36,735 nucleotides of DNA from Deltaproteobacteria bacterium (GTDB taxonomy: Bacteria > Myxococcota_A > Polyangia > JAAYKL01): the NCBI GenBank assembly GCA_030621515.1, contig JAUXHN010000019.1, forward strand, positions 1 through 36,735. Reading direction: 5' to 3'. Under the pieces are notes generated by a model. That model did no database searches, had not been told where the DNA came from, and saw nothing but the letters and a program-made list of their open reading frames with translations. The translations under genes were made by a program, and so were the position numbers. How positions within the stretch are numbered: the stretch's first letter is position 1; every line of letters starts with the position of its first letter. Below are positions 1 through 7,938 of this stretch, one piece after another.

Positions 1-550
1 TCCCCGAGCCGAGCCCGCCCAGGGCAAATGCAACCCGGACCATGCAGGGGTAACCGATCTTTTCGGCTGCGGCGATGGCCTCTTCGACGCTCATGGTGGG
101 GAAGTTGCGCGGAACGTCCACGTCGATCTCGGCGAGCCGGGCCACGAATCGCTGTCGATCCTCGGTGTCGAGGATCGACTGAATCGGCGGACCGAGCACC
201 CGCACACCGTGCTTCTCGAACACCCCACGGCGATCGAGCTCGAGCCCGCAGTTGAGGGCTGTCTGTCCGCCGAATCCGAGCAGCACGCCGTCGGGTTTCT
301 CCTTGACGATCACCTGTTCGACGAACTCGGGGGTGACCGGAACGAAGTAGACCTCGTCGGCCAGCTCTTCGGAAGTCTGGATCGTCGCCACGTTGGGATT
401 GATCAGGACGGTGCGTACCCCCTCCTCCTTGAGCGCCTTGATCGCCTGGCTGCCGGAGTAGTCGAACTCCCCGGCCTCGCCGATCTTGAGCGCGGAGCTG
501 CCGAGCACCAGCACCGTTCCCGGGATACTGTGTAGGCCTTGCCTGGTCAT
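1..550 (-). CDS. carB: Carbamoyl-phosphate synthase large subunit, N-terminal part (window edge)
   Basis: The first 183 codons of the ATP-grasp subunit that uses bicarbonate, ammonia and two ATP to make carbamoyl phosphate for pyrimidine and arginine synthesis. The start ATG at 550-548 overlaps the carA stop as ATGA, so the two are translationally coupled. The visible part covers the pre-ATP-grasp domain ([20 protein letters not shown], then [16 protein letters not shown]) and runs to the first ATP-binding glycine loop (ALGGLGSG) at the edge. Wording such as [20 protein letters not shown] and GGQTALNCG resembles Bacteroidetes and eukaryotic CPS1/CAD rather than E. coli CarB. The gene is cut by the window, not broken. 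Confidence 0.97.
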   Translation of the reverse strand, partial: MTRQGLHSIPGTVLVLGSSALKIGEAGEFDYSGSQAIKALKEEGVRTVLINPNVATIQTSEELADEVYFVPVTPEFVEQVIVKEKPDGVLLGFGGQTALNCGLELDRRGVFEKHGVRVLGPPIQSILDTEDRQRFVARLAEIDVDVPRNFPTMSVEEAIAAAEKIGYPCMVRVAFALGGLGSG

Positions 551-1665
551 ATCATAAGCCTGATCTGTTCGACGAACTCGTCGAACACCGAAGCCGTGTC
601 CAGCGGACCCGGGTTTGCCTCGGGATGAAATTGCACACCGCAAAACGGCTTGGTCACGTGCCGGATGCCCTCCACGGTGCGGTCGTTGGCGTTCAGAAAC
701 CAGACCCGCCAGTCCTCGGGCAGCCCATCCTCGCGCACGGCGAACCCGTGGTTCTGCGAAGTGATCACGCACCGTTCGGTGGGGATGGTCCCCCCGTCCG
801 GGCCCACTGTCATCTCCAGGCAGGGTTGGTTCTGGCTGCGATGGCCGAACTTGAGCTTGTAGGTTTCGGCCCCCACCGCGCGGGCGAGGATCTGGTTACC
901 GAGGCAGATGCCAAGGATCGGCTTGCCCACGGCGAGGGCATGCTCCACGTTGCGGGTAGCCGTGGTACACATCTGTGGATCCCCTGGCCCGTTGGAGATG
1001 AGCAACCCGTCGTAGTCGAGGTTCAGGAAGTAGTGATTGTCGGGTACGCGAATCACGCTCATCCCCCGGTCGAGCAGGCTTCGCAGAATGCTGGTTTTAC
1101 ACCCGCAGTCGAGCAAAACCACGGTGGGCGACCCGGCGCCGCCTCCGGTGGGGTGGTAGTGGATCACCTCCTCGACGCTGACCTTCGAAACCAGTTCGGT
1201 GACGTTGGGGTCGACGAATCCGGTCTCCTTCTCGGGGGTTTCGAGCTTGCCCAGCATGGTGCCCTTGTCGCGCAGCCGCTTTGTCAGAGCCCGGGTGTCC
1301 ACGCCGCTCAACGCCGGGATCCCCTCGTCGGCGAGCCACTGATGCAGGCTGCGAGTCGCTGTGTGGTGGCTGTAAAGCGGAGAGTGTTCCGAGACCACCA
1401 GACCGGCGACCTGAACTCGCCTGGACTCGAAACCCCGGGGGAGCCCCTGCTCGTCCTCGCCGTAACCCGGCACGCCGTAGTTGCCCACCAGCGGGTAGGT
1501 CATGACCAGGATCTGGCCGCAGTAAGAAGGATCGGTGAGCGTTTCGGGATAGCCGACCATGCCGGTGTTGAACACCACCTCCCCGGCCGCAGCCACCGGG
1601 GCGCCGAAGCCCTCCCCGGTGAGCACGGTTCCGTCCTCCAAAACTATTTTGGCGCCTGATGACAT
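547..1665 (-). CDS. carA: Carbamoyl-phosphate synthase small subunit (glutamine amidotransferase)
   Basis: Hydrolyses glutamine and channels ammonia to CarB. 372 aa, close to the usual 370-385. The N-terminal CPSase_sm_chain domain (1-130: [27 protein letters not shown]) is followed by a class I amidotransferase domain with ISNGPGDP (224-230), the nucleophile in LGICLGNQ (Cys254) and His347/Glu349 in [10 protein letters not shown] longer frame upstream exists, but the start at 1665 is chosen because GGAGGA lies 9 nt before it and the protein then begins like the family ([12 protein letters not shown]). It ends four bases into carB. The motifs [14 protein letters not shown] and [11 protein letters not shown] match the CPS1/CAD type. 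Confidence 0.97.
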   Translation of the reverse strand: MSSGAKIVLEDGTVLTGEGFGAPVAAAGEVVFNTGMVGYPETLTDPSYCGQILVMTYPLVGNYGVPGYGEDEQGLPRGFESRRVQVAGLVVSEHSPLYSHHTATRSLHQWLADEGIPALSGVDTRALTKRLRDKGTMLGKLETPEKETGFVDPNVTELVSKVSVEEVIHYHPTGGGAGSPTVVLLDCGCKTSILRSLLDRGMSVIRVPDNHYFLNLDYDGLLISNGPGDPQMCTTATRNVEHALAVGKPILGICLGNQILARAVGAETYKLKFGHRSQNQPCLEMTVGPDGGTIPTERCVITSQNHGFAVREDGLPEDWRVWFLNANDRTVEGIRHVTKPFCGVQFHPEANPGPLDTASVFDEFVEQIRLMI

Positions 1666-1826
1666 TGCAGTAGCTCCTCCCACGCGCATGAGGTCGTTCG
1701 CTCGTTTCGGAAATTCAGTCGCGCATATCTGGTACTGCGTCAAGCCTTGGACCCGATTGAATCAAGATTACGTATGTCAGTTGGTTGCCGCGATAAGCGT
1801 CATGGATCTTGCGGGCGCTAGCTCAA

Positions 1827-2885
1827 TCAGGAGACTGCCAATAACGCAAACAAAAATCCGAAGCCCCCCGACGCGGTGTGTCCGGGCACGGTGCAGCCGC
1901 AGGAGTCGTCTCCATGGTCGACGTCGTCGTCGTCCGAATCACTGTCCGAGTCGCTGTCCGAATCGCTGTCCGAATCACTGTCCGAATCACTGTCCGAGTC
2001 GACGTCCAGATCGCCCCCGTCCGGCCCCGCGTCCGGTTCCTCGGGCGGGTTCCAGACCGCCAACACAGCCTCGATGTCGTCGACGTACGTCGCAATGTTT
2101 GTCGCCCAGGTGTCGCTCAACGGGTTGCAGATCCCGCCCTCGCCCCAGGAGTTCACCCCGGCCAGGATCTGCTCGCCTCCCACCTCGACGAACATCCCGC
2201 CCCCCGAATCGCCGTGGCACAGGCCGCACGGGTCTCCCACCTGGATGAAGGTCTCGGTTATCTCGAGCACCGTGGTCGTACCCATGCGGTGGACGCCCTG
2301 GGTGGTGTAGTCGCCGCCAATCAAGTTCCCGTAGCCCACTATTGTGGCGATGGTGCCCACGATCGGCGCGGGCGGATGCCATAGCTGGTGGTGTTCGATG
2401 GTGGTGATGTCCTCCGTCAGCAGCAGCATCCCGATGTCAACGGCGATGTCCGGGCCTTCCGTTACCAGATTGCCGTGCCAATCCGGGTGCACTATCGCCT
2501 CCTGGACATCCGCGAGGTGGAACCAATCGCCGGCCGTGTAGACATCCGAACCACCCCGGATCTCCAGCTCCTCGGGGGCGACCCGAAAGTCAGTCCCGCC
2601 GCTAATGCTCCACACGCAGTGCCCCGCAGTGAGCACAACATTTGGCGCGATCAGGGTTCCCGAACAGGCGACCGGGCCGTAGCCGTCCACTTGCCACACC
2701 ACCCCCACGACCCCCTGCCAGGACGCATAGTTCGTGGGTGTGCCGTTGGTTATCGCATCCGGATCAGGAGCAGGGCCGTCTGCGTGCTCCAGCTCGATCA
2801 TCTGGCAACCGGAACCGGCCGCCAGGATTGAAATCAGCACGAGGAGTCGAGTGTGTGAAATCAGATTGTTAGTTCGTTGAAGCAT
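1827..2885 (-). CDS. Trypsin-like serine protease lipoprotein with Ser-Asp linker (paralog 1)
   Basis: A 352-aa secreted S1-family protease. It has a signal peptide with lipobox LAAGSGC (Cys27), then a trypsin fold with His89 (TAGHC), Asp150 (VDIGMLL) and Ser227 (GDSGGG), so the catalytic triad is intact. A Ser-Asp tract (about 297-318) leads to a Cys-Gly-Cys motif (329-331) and a short hydrophobic tail ending LFALLAVS. That tail looks like a MYXO-CTERM sorting signal but lacks the final Arg cluster. ATG 2885 is preferred over the in-frame ATG 2891 because GGAG sits 6 nt upstream of it, and the paralog starts the same way (MLQRT). Last gene of the lipoprotein operon; it lies 10 nt after its paralog. 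Substrate unknown. Confidence 0.9.
   Translation of the reverse strand: MLQRTNNLISHTRLLVLISILAAGSGCQMIELEHADGPAPDPDAITNGTPTNYASWQGVVGVVWQVDGYGPVACSGTLIAPNVVLTAGHCVWSISGGTDFRVAPEELEIRGGSDVYTAGDWFHLADVQEAIVHPDWHGNLVTEGPDIAVDIGMLLLTEDITTIEHHQLWHPPAPIVGTIATIVGYGNLIGGDYTTQGVHRMGTTTVLEITETFIQVGDPCGLCHGDSGGGMFVEVGGEQILAGVNSWGEGGICNPLSDTWATNIATYVDDIEAVLAVWNPPEEPDAGPDGGDLDVDSDSDSDSDSDSDSDSDSDSDSDDDDVDHGDDSCGCTVPGHTASGGFGFLFALLAVS
1930..2005 (-). repeat. Ser-Asp coding repeat of protease paralog 1
   Basis: Short tandem units of 12 nt (plus-strand form TCCGAATCACTG and close variants) encode alternating Ser-Asp in the C-terminal linker. Ser codons alternate between TCN and AGY families. Confidence 0.85.
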
Positions 2886-2895
2886 TTTCATCTCC

Positions 2896-3951
2896 TTAGA
2901 TCGCCAGCAACGCAGACAATATTCCGGTGCCCTCCGGCGCGGCAAATCCGGGCACGGCGCAGCCGCAAGAATCGTCTCCATGGTCAACATCGTCATCGTC
3001 CGAGTCACTATCCGAATCACTGTCCGAATCACTGTCCGAATCACTGTCCGTGTCACTGTCCGTGTCGGCGTCCAGATCGCCCCCGTCGGGCCCCGCGTCC
3101 GGTTCCTCGGACGGGTTCCAGACAGCCATCACATCCTCAATGTCGTCAATGTACGTTGCAACATTGACCACCCAGCCGTCGCTCATGGAGTTGCAGATTC
3201 CGCTCGTTACCCACGAGTTGATCCCGGTCACCACCATCTCGCCACCCTGCTCGGTGAAGAACCCACCCCCCGAATCGCCATGGCAAAGACCGCACGGGTT
3301 TCCCACCTGGATGAATTCCTGGGTTATCTCGAGTACCGTGGTGCCACCCATGCGATGAACGCCCTGAGTGCTGGTGTCGCCGTCTATCGAGTTTCCGTAG
3401 CCCACTATTGTGCCGAGGGTACCCACGACAGGCGCGGGCGGCTGGCGCAAGAGGTAGGGTTCGATGGTAGTGATGTCCTCCGTCAGCAGCAGCATCGCGA
3501 TGTCGACGCTGATGTCCGTGCCTTCCACTACCAGATTGCCGTCCCAGCCCGGGTGCACTATGGCCTCCTGGACATCTGCGAGGTGGAACCAGTCGCCGGC
3601 CGTGTAGACATCCGATCCACCCCGGATCTCCAGTTCCTCGGGGGTGGTCCGAAAGTCCGTCCCACCGGCTATGCTCCACACGCAGTGCCCCGCGGTGAGC
3701 ACAACATTTGGCGCGATCAGGATTCCCGAACAGGCGACCGGACCCCAGCCGTCCACTTGCCACACTACCCCCACGACCCCCTGCCAGGACGCGTAGTTTG
3801 TTGGCGTGCCGTTGGTGATCCCGGCCGGATCCGGCGCGGGGACATCTGCGTGCTCCAGCTCTATCATCTGACAACCGGAACCGACTGCCAGGATCGAAAT
3901 CAGTATGACGAGTCGAGTGAATGAATTCAAATTGTCAGTTCGTTGAAGCAT
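2896..3951 (-). CDS. Trypsin-like serine protease lipoprotein with Ser-Asp linker (paralog 2)
   Basis: A 351-aa tandem duplicate of the next gene downstream. Lipobox LAVGSGC (Cys27), triad His89 (TAGHC), Asp150 (VDIAMLL) and Ser227 (GDSGGG), Ser-Asp/Thr-Asp tract about 296-318, then Cys329-Gly-Cys331 and a short hydrophobic tail ending ILSALLAI. The two copies are most alike from residue 46 to 160 and diverge more toward the end. The start is 3 nt after the preceding stop codon, and its GGAG lies inside the end of that gene, so coupling is expected. The stop codon abuts the ribosome site of paralog 1. Predicted surface or periplasmic protease; substrate unknown. Confidence 0.9.
   Translation of the reverse strand: MLQRTDNLNSFTRLVILISILAVGSGCQMIELEHADVPAPDPAGITNGTPTNYASWQGVVGVVWQVDGWGPVACSGILIAPNVVLTAGHCVWSIAGGTDFRTTPEELEIRGGSDVYTAGDWFHLADVQEAIVHPGWDGNLVVEGTDISVDIAMLLLTEDITTIEPYLLRQPPAPVVGTLGTIVGYGNSIDGDTSTQGVHRMGGTTVLEITQEFIQVGNPCGLCHGDSGGGFFTEQGGEMVVTGINSWVTSGICNSMSDGWVVNVATYIDDIEDVMAVWNPSEEPDAGPDGGDLDADTDSDTDSDSDSDSDSDSDSDSDDDDVDHGDDSCGCAVPGFAAPEGTGILSALLAI
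2999..3068 (-). repeat. Ser-Asp coding repeat of protease paralog 2
   Basis: Tandem 12-nt units (TCCGAATCACTG and variants on the plus strand), shorter than in the esterase gene and including Thr-Asp variants. Confidence 0.8.
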
Positions 3952-3954
3952 TCC

Positions 3955-5223
3955 CTACTCCGGAACTTCGTAGTCGCCTTCACAGACTCCGACTTCGTAG
4001 AACAGGTAGATCAACACCCACTCCTGGGCGCGAATTTCCGGTGACGGACTACTCTCCACCACCTGGTAGGTGGAGAAGAATACCTTCCCGCAATCGTAAG
4101 GAAAGGTGAGGGTGAGCGGGGCCCCCGGGTGGGCCTGTACGTCGGTGACCCAGGTGGTGGGAATGACCGGACCGCCGATCTCTCCGTCGTCGAGCACACC
4201 GTGGTCGTTGTACGAAGAGCTGCTCAGAGAATTGATCAGGATCCAGCCGCCGAAGAACGGATAGTTGTCCAGGTTTTCCGCCGGCGCAACTTCTGCCAGC
4301 CAGTCGCGCATCTCCTGATCCTCGATCTTTCCGTGGCTGTCCCACGGACCGATGTCCCCCGGATGCTCCGAGTCGATCCCGGCGAAGGCGACAATATCGG
4401 GGTACGGATTCTCGACCCAGGAGCTGGCCCAGCACGAGCTGTAGAGCTTGCCTCCGGCGGACACGTATTCCTGGATCATGGGGACGTTATGGGCCGTGCT
4501 CGCACACGGGAAGAAGATCATGTGATAATGGTTGAGCGCGGCCTGGCTGGCAAATAGGTCCGACTCAGACCCGACTGCGGACGAGAGAGACTCGGCATCG
4601 TTGTACATGTGAAATTGCTCGGTGCCGGGCTGCATGTGACCGCTCGTGTCGAGATCGGCGAGACCCATCTTGGCGAGCATGTCCTCCGGCTTGTCGTAGG
4701 TGTTGAGGACCACCGCATAGTTGGGAATCTGGTCCAGATTGTCGCTGCTGTTCTCGCCGGGCAGAGTCGTCTTGTCCACCGGGATCTGGTTTACCTGGTT
4801 GGCCACTACCTCGATGGACCTCTGGCGCTGGAAGAAGCCCTTGCGGGTTACGAGGTTGCGCTCTCCTTCCGGCACATTGGCGATCGACCAGGAACCATCT
4901 GCCTGCGACAGGGTCCACTTCTTATCGGTCATGTCGTCGCAGGTATAGCAGTAGGCCTCGTCGGGGATCTGCTCTCCGTCCCCGTTCGTCACATACACGA
5001 GGGCCCCGGAGATCGGGAACCCCGCAGCCGATTGAACCACTCCGGCAAGATCACCGGGGGGGCCATCCGAGTCGCTGTCGGAGTCCGAGTCGCTGTCGGA
5101 GTCCGTATCCCCATCCGAATCCGAGTCGGACCCGGTATCCCCGTGAGTGGAGCTCTCACAGCTTGCCTGACCGACGATCAGCAGCCAGGCGGCGAGTATC
5201 AATATCCAACTTCTAGGTTCCAT
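3955..5223 (-). CDS. Lipoprotein with carboxypeptidase-regulatory-like domain and amidotransferase-fold domain
   Basis: A 422-aa secreted lipoprotein of unknown function. Signal peptide with lipobox VGQASC (Cys22), Ser-Asp linker (about 32-54), then a beta-sandwich stretch resembling a carboxypeptidase-regulatory-like domain (about 57-150: GVVQSAAGFPISGALVYV ... SIANVPEGERNLVTRKGF). The rest looks like a class I glutamine-amidotransferase/ThuA-type fold (HYHMIFFPCAS, then YVSAGGKLYSSCWASSW, where the Cys sits near the usual nucleophile elbow). This domain call is by eye and not firm. The ATG at 5223 has AAGGAGAT 9 nt upstream. It is second of four genes in the operon, 24 nt after the esterase. 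Confidence 0.75.
   Translation of the reverse strand: MEPRSWILILAAWLLIVGQASCESSTHGDTGSDSDSDGDTDSDSDSDSDSDSDGPPGDLAGVVQSAAGFPISGALVYVTNGDGEQIPDEAYCYTCDDMTDKKWTLSQADGSWSIANVPEGERNLVTRKGFFQRQRSIEVVANQVNQIPVDKTTLPGENSSDNLDQIPNYAVVLNTYDKPEDMLAKMGLADLDTSGHMQPGTEQFHMYNDAESLSSAVGSESDLFASQAALNHYHMIFFPCASTAHNVPMIQEYVSAGGKLYSSCWASSWVENPYPDIVAFAGIDSEHPGDIGPWDSHGKIEDQEMRDWLAEVAPAENLDNYPFFGGWILINSLSSSSYNDHGVLDDGEIGGPVIPTTWVTDVQAHPGAPLTLTFPYDCGKVFFSTYQVVESSPSPEIRAQEWVLIYLFYEVGVCEGDYEVPE
5062..5146 (-). repeat. Ser-Asp coding repeat of the amidotransferase-fold lipoprotein
   Basis: Degenerate tandem codon pairs for Ser-Asp with Gly-Asp and Thr-Asp interruptions, placed directly after the lipid-modified Cys as an N-terminal linker. 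Confidence 0.75.
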
Positions 5224-5247
5224 GAGTATTATCTCCTTTGGTTGCTA

Positions 5248-6183
5248 CTACAGGGAATAGCCGGACAACCAACCGTAAATGGTGCCGGGGCTCGTGTGCC
5301 CCATCAGCCCGGAGAACAAGTGTCCCACCCCGGGGACCGGGGTCCACACGAGGGGGTGGCCTTGACTCGACAGAAAGGCCTGGGTGTCATTGGCGTAGGA
5401 ATAGAACGAGTCCGTCTGCCCGCAGATCATGTACACGGCAATGAGATAGGAAGGCGTGTTGGGATAGAACCCTCCCCATCCGAATCCCGCAACCACCAGC
5501 CCGGCGAAATCGGCGGCGTACTCCAGGCCGGCCACGCCCAGGAACAAACCCCCGTCGGAGAAACCATAGGCGTAGAGCCTGTCCACGTCCAGATTGTACT
5601 GTCCGTCAAGATCGTAAACGAGATCCAACACCTCTCCCATCTCGGCAGACATCTCGTCGTAATCGTTATTGGGGTCTCCACTCCACACCGCGAAGTCGGA
5701 GTACGGTGACTTGGTGTCCGGAACGATCAGGATGAAAGGACCACTGCTCGCCGCGCTGGTCCACCCGGTGCCCGAGCTGGTGTTGAAGAAATTGGCGCCC
5801 GAGTCCCCTGCCCCGTGGAAACCGACGACCACCGGGATGGCGGTCGACGAACTGTAGCTCGAGGGTACGTAAAGCTTGTAGTCGCGACTCAGGTAGGTGT
5901 TGGTAAATGTCCCGGGTCCACCGCTCGATTCGTAATACGTGTCGCCATCCGAGTCGGAGTCCGAATCACTGTCCGAATCCGAATCGCTGTCCGAATCCGA
6001 ATCACTGTCCGAATCACTGTCCGAATCCGAATCGCTGTCCGAATCCGAATCACTGTCCGAATCACTGTCCGAGTCCGAATCGGAGCTCGAACCGTCATCT
6101 GCGTCGCTCCCGCAACCGGCGCTCCAGCCGGCGAGCAACACGGATGCCAGAAGTAAAGATAGCAGTGTGCCGTATTTCGTCAT
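5248..6183 (-). CDS. PHB-depolymerase/LpqC-like esterase lipoprotein with long Ser-Asp linker
   Basis: A 311-aa secreted alpha/beta hydrolase. Lipobox WSAGC (Cys24), then a Ser-Asp tract of about 25 pairs, then a hydrolase domain with the oxyanion segment GFHGAGDSG, the nucleophile elbow GFSDGG, a likely acid in CGQTD and the catalytic His288 in GVGHLF. The family includes polyhydroxybutyrate depolymerases and feruloyl esterases; the substrate cannot be told from the sequence. Start 6183 is chosen over the upstream in-frame ATG because AGGAGG lies 5 nt before it and the signal peptide then begins correctly. First gene of the four-gene lipoprotein operon. Confidence 0.88.
   Translation of the reverse strand: MTKYGTLLSLLLASVLLAGWSAGCGSDADDGSSSDSDSDSDSDSDSDSDSDSDSDSDSDSDSDSDSDSDSDSDSDSDSDGDTYYESSGGPGTFTNTYLSRDYKLYVPSSYSSSTAIPVVVGFHGAGDSGANFFNTSSGTGWTSAASSGPFILIVPDTKSPYSDFAVWSGDPNNDYDEMSAEMGEVLDLVYDLDGQYNLDVDRLYAYGFSDGGLFLGVAGLEYAADFAGLVVAGFGWGGFYPNTPSYLIAVYMICGQTDSFYSYANDTQAFLSSQGHPLVWTPVPGVGHLFSGLMGHTSPGTIYGWLSGYSL
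5947..6090 (-). repeat. Ser-Asp tract with an exact 48-bp tandem duplication
   Basis: The linker of the esterase contains two identical adjacent 48-bp units at 5971-6018 and 6019-6066, each made of smaller CCGAATCCGAATC-type and CACTGTCCGAAT-type units. The exactness in DNA, not only in protein, indicates recent expansion by slippage or unequal recombination. Confidence 0.93.
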
Positions 6184-6310
6184 GACAGCCTCCTGTTTCT
6201 GGTCGGGAATCAACTCCGCCGATTTACAGGCTAAACGAAGTTATCGACCATAAGACTGTCAATATTGATACATTGAAGAGCCAAAACGGCTCATCGCCAC
6301 GTAAACAACG

Positions 6311-7471
6311 TTATTGAAGCAGACCGGTGACCTTGCCGAGCAGATCCGGCGGCAGGTGCTCCGCGTCGATGCCCTTTGCTTCTTCCACCAGGGCGGCCGC
6401 GTCGTCCAGCTGTCCGTCGAGGGCCTTTGCGTAAGCTAGTTTGAGAATGATAACTGTATTTTGAGGATCGAATTTCTTTGCGCGCAAGAAGGCGATGACC
6501 GCATCCCCGTTGCGCGTCATTTTCAGCATCGAGTCACCACGACCTGTGTGCGCAGCAGCCAGTTTCTCGTCGAGGGCGGCCGCCTTGTCGAACTTGGCCA
6601 GGGCGATGGGGGGATTTTCAAGCTTGAGCTGGATCCATCCGGCCAGAACCCACCAATCGGCCACGCCCCCGTTCAGCGCGATCGCCCGGTCGATGGACTT
6701 GGCCGCGCCCTTGAATTTCCGGGCGTTGTACCGGGAGAACGCGTGGCTGTAATGGACATCCGCCTTGCTCTTGTCCGGAAGGCTCTCAAAATGATCCGCC
6801 CCGGTGGCCCTGGTGAGAAACTCCGACTCCGCCATGTAGTCGCTTGCGGAGTTGCTCAGTGAAGCCATGCCCACATACGCGGCGGGCTCCGCCGGATCGA
6901 TCTCTATCATCTTGCCGTAGGTTTCCCCGGCCTTCTCGTCTTCACCCGCCCTGTGCTGCAACTTGGCGAGGAAACCCATGCAACCGTATGGACACAGGCC
7001 CCGTTCGGTGGCCTTTGCCAGGAAGGCCCTCGCCTGATCATCGCCGTCCGTCTGTGCCACCTTGCGCGCAAGTCGTTCGGTGGGAACCTCCATTTTCGGG
7101 TATCTCTGCATTGAACGCTCGAACGCCGAAAGTGCTTCTTCGTAACGACCGGCCTCGGCGAGAATTCTTCCTGACAGATAGTGGGGGCGATGGTCCTCCG
7201 GATCCCGCACACCCGCTTCGGTGAGGAGGTCGACGGCCTGGTTCGTCTTTCCCTGCGCGCCCAGCACCACACCGCGGCAAAGGAGCGTCTTGGAGTCCAG
7301 CGTCAGATCGTCGATGAGCCCTATCGCCTCACGCTCCTCCAGTTCCCCGGCGCACCTCTCCCACTCCTCGCTATCGAGGGGCTCCTGCACCGGCGGTAAC
7401 TTCACGGCGGGGCCGCATCCGACAAATACGAACACAGCAGATAACGACACAAGCAGGGTTGTTTTTATCAT
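6311..7471 (-). CDS. TPR-repeat lipoprotein
   Basis: A 386-aa lipoprotein with lipobox VFVGC (Cys19) and about eight TPR-like helical pairs from residue 60 to the end (for example AGRYEEALSAFERSMQRYP, GDAVIAFLRAKKFDPQN). TPR arrays bind other proteins, so a scaffold role in the envelope is likely; partner unknown. The start at 7471 has GGAG 6 nt upstream; the other in-frame ATG 21 nt further up lacks one. It follows the small lipoprotein by 49 nt and closes the kinase/phosphatase cluster. Downstream is a 5-bp hairpin (6278-6292) too weak to call a terminator. Confidence 0.87.
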   Translation of the reverse strand: MIKTTLLVSLSAVFVFVGCGPAVKLPPVQEPLDSEEWERCAGELEEREAIGLIDDLTLDSKTLLCRGVVLGAQGKTNQAVDLLTEAGVRDPEDHRPHYLSGRILAEAGRYEEALSAFERSMQRYPKMEVPTERLARKVAQTDGDDQARAFLAKATERGLCPYGCMGFLAKLQHRAGEDEKAGETYGKMIEIDPAEPAAYVGMASLSNSASDYMAESEFLTRATGADHFESLPDKSKADVHYSHAFSRYNARKFKGAAKSIDRAIALNGGVADWWVLAGWIQLKLENPPIALAKFDKAAALDEKLAAAHTGRGDSMLKMTRNGDAVIAFLRAKKFDPQNTVIILKLAYAKALDGQLDDAAALVEEAKGIDAEHLPPDLLGKVTGLLQ

Positions 7472-7520
7472 CTTCGACTCCTCGAAAATCATCGTCGAGC
7501 ACTCGGCGAGCCCGGGGATT

Positions 7521-7928
7521 TCAAAAGGGAGTTCCCGATTGATACTCCTCGGCGATCATCATCCATTCCCCGTCACGACGTTCCCAGTGCTGGACCGTCA
7601 TCGTGTCGTGGACGACCATTTCGGTTATCCGATACCAGGTGAACCTGACGGTTATTGACGCCTTTTCTGCCTTCTCGTCTACAACGAACTGAACCATCTC
7701 GGCGTTTTCCAGTCGGATCTCGCTGCCCCAGTCCTTGTGCATCTCCATGAAATGGTCCAGCGCCTCCGGATCCACGCGAGGGTATACATCTGAATAACGG
7801 CCCCAGCGGAGCCCCTCGTTGAAATTCATGGCGGTATGCTTGAGCTTCTGCCTCGGCCCCTCGGCCAGCCCGCAGGAAGCCGTCGTGAAAGCCATGGCGA
7901 AAATCAGCCAGGCAATTCGCTTGGTCAT
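7521..7928 (-). CDS. Small lipoprotein, possibly NTF2-like fold
   Basis: A 135-aa protein with a signal peptide and a possible lipobox TTASC. The mature part (TAMNFNEGLRWGRYSDV ... VRFTWYRITEMVVHDTMTVQHWERRDGEWMMI) has the helix-then-beta-sheet pattern of NTF2-like/SnoaL folds, but I do not recognise a named family. The start at 7928 follows the PP2C stop by 10 nt; the longer in-frame version would overlap that gene by 50 nt. The ribosome site is weak (AGGT). Confidence 0.75.
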   Translation of the reverse strand: MTKRIAWLIFAMAFTTASCGLAEGPRQKLKHTAMNFNEGLRWGRYSDVYPRVDPEALDHFMEMHKDWGSEIRLENAEMVQFVVDEKAEKASITVRFTWYRITEMVVHDTMTVQHWERRDGEWMMIAEEYQSGTPF

Positions 7929-7938
7929 GTCAAAAGAC

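Noticed and set aside
625-1659. 344-aa plus-strand open frame
   Set aside because: It lies over carA in antisense; no ribosome site and no recognisable domain.
4609-5709. 366-aa plus-strand open frame
   Set aside because: Spans two minus-strand lipoprotein genes in antisense and includes the translated repeat of the linker.
5947-6090. CRISPR-like array
   Set aside because: The units are adjacent with no unique spacers and encode a Ser-Asp linker in frame.
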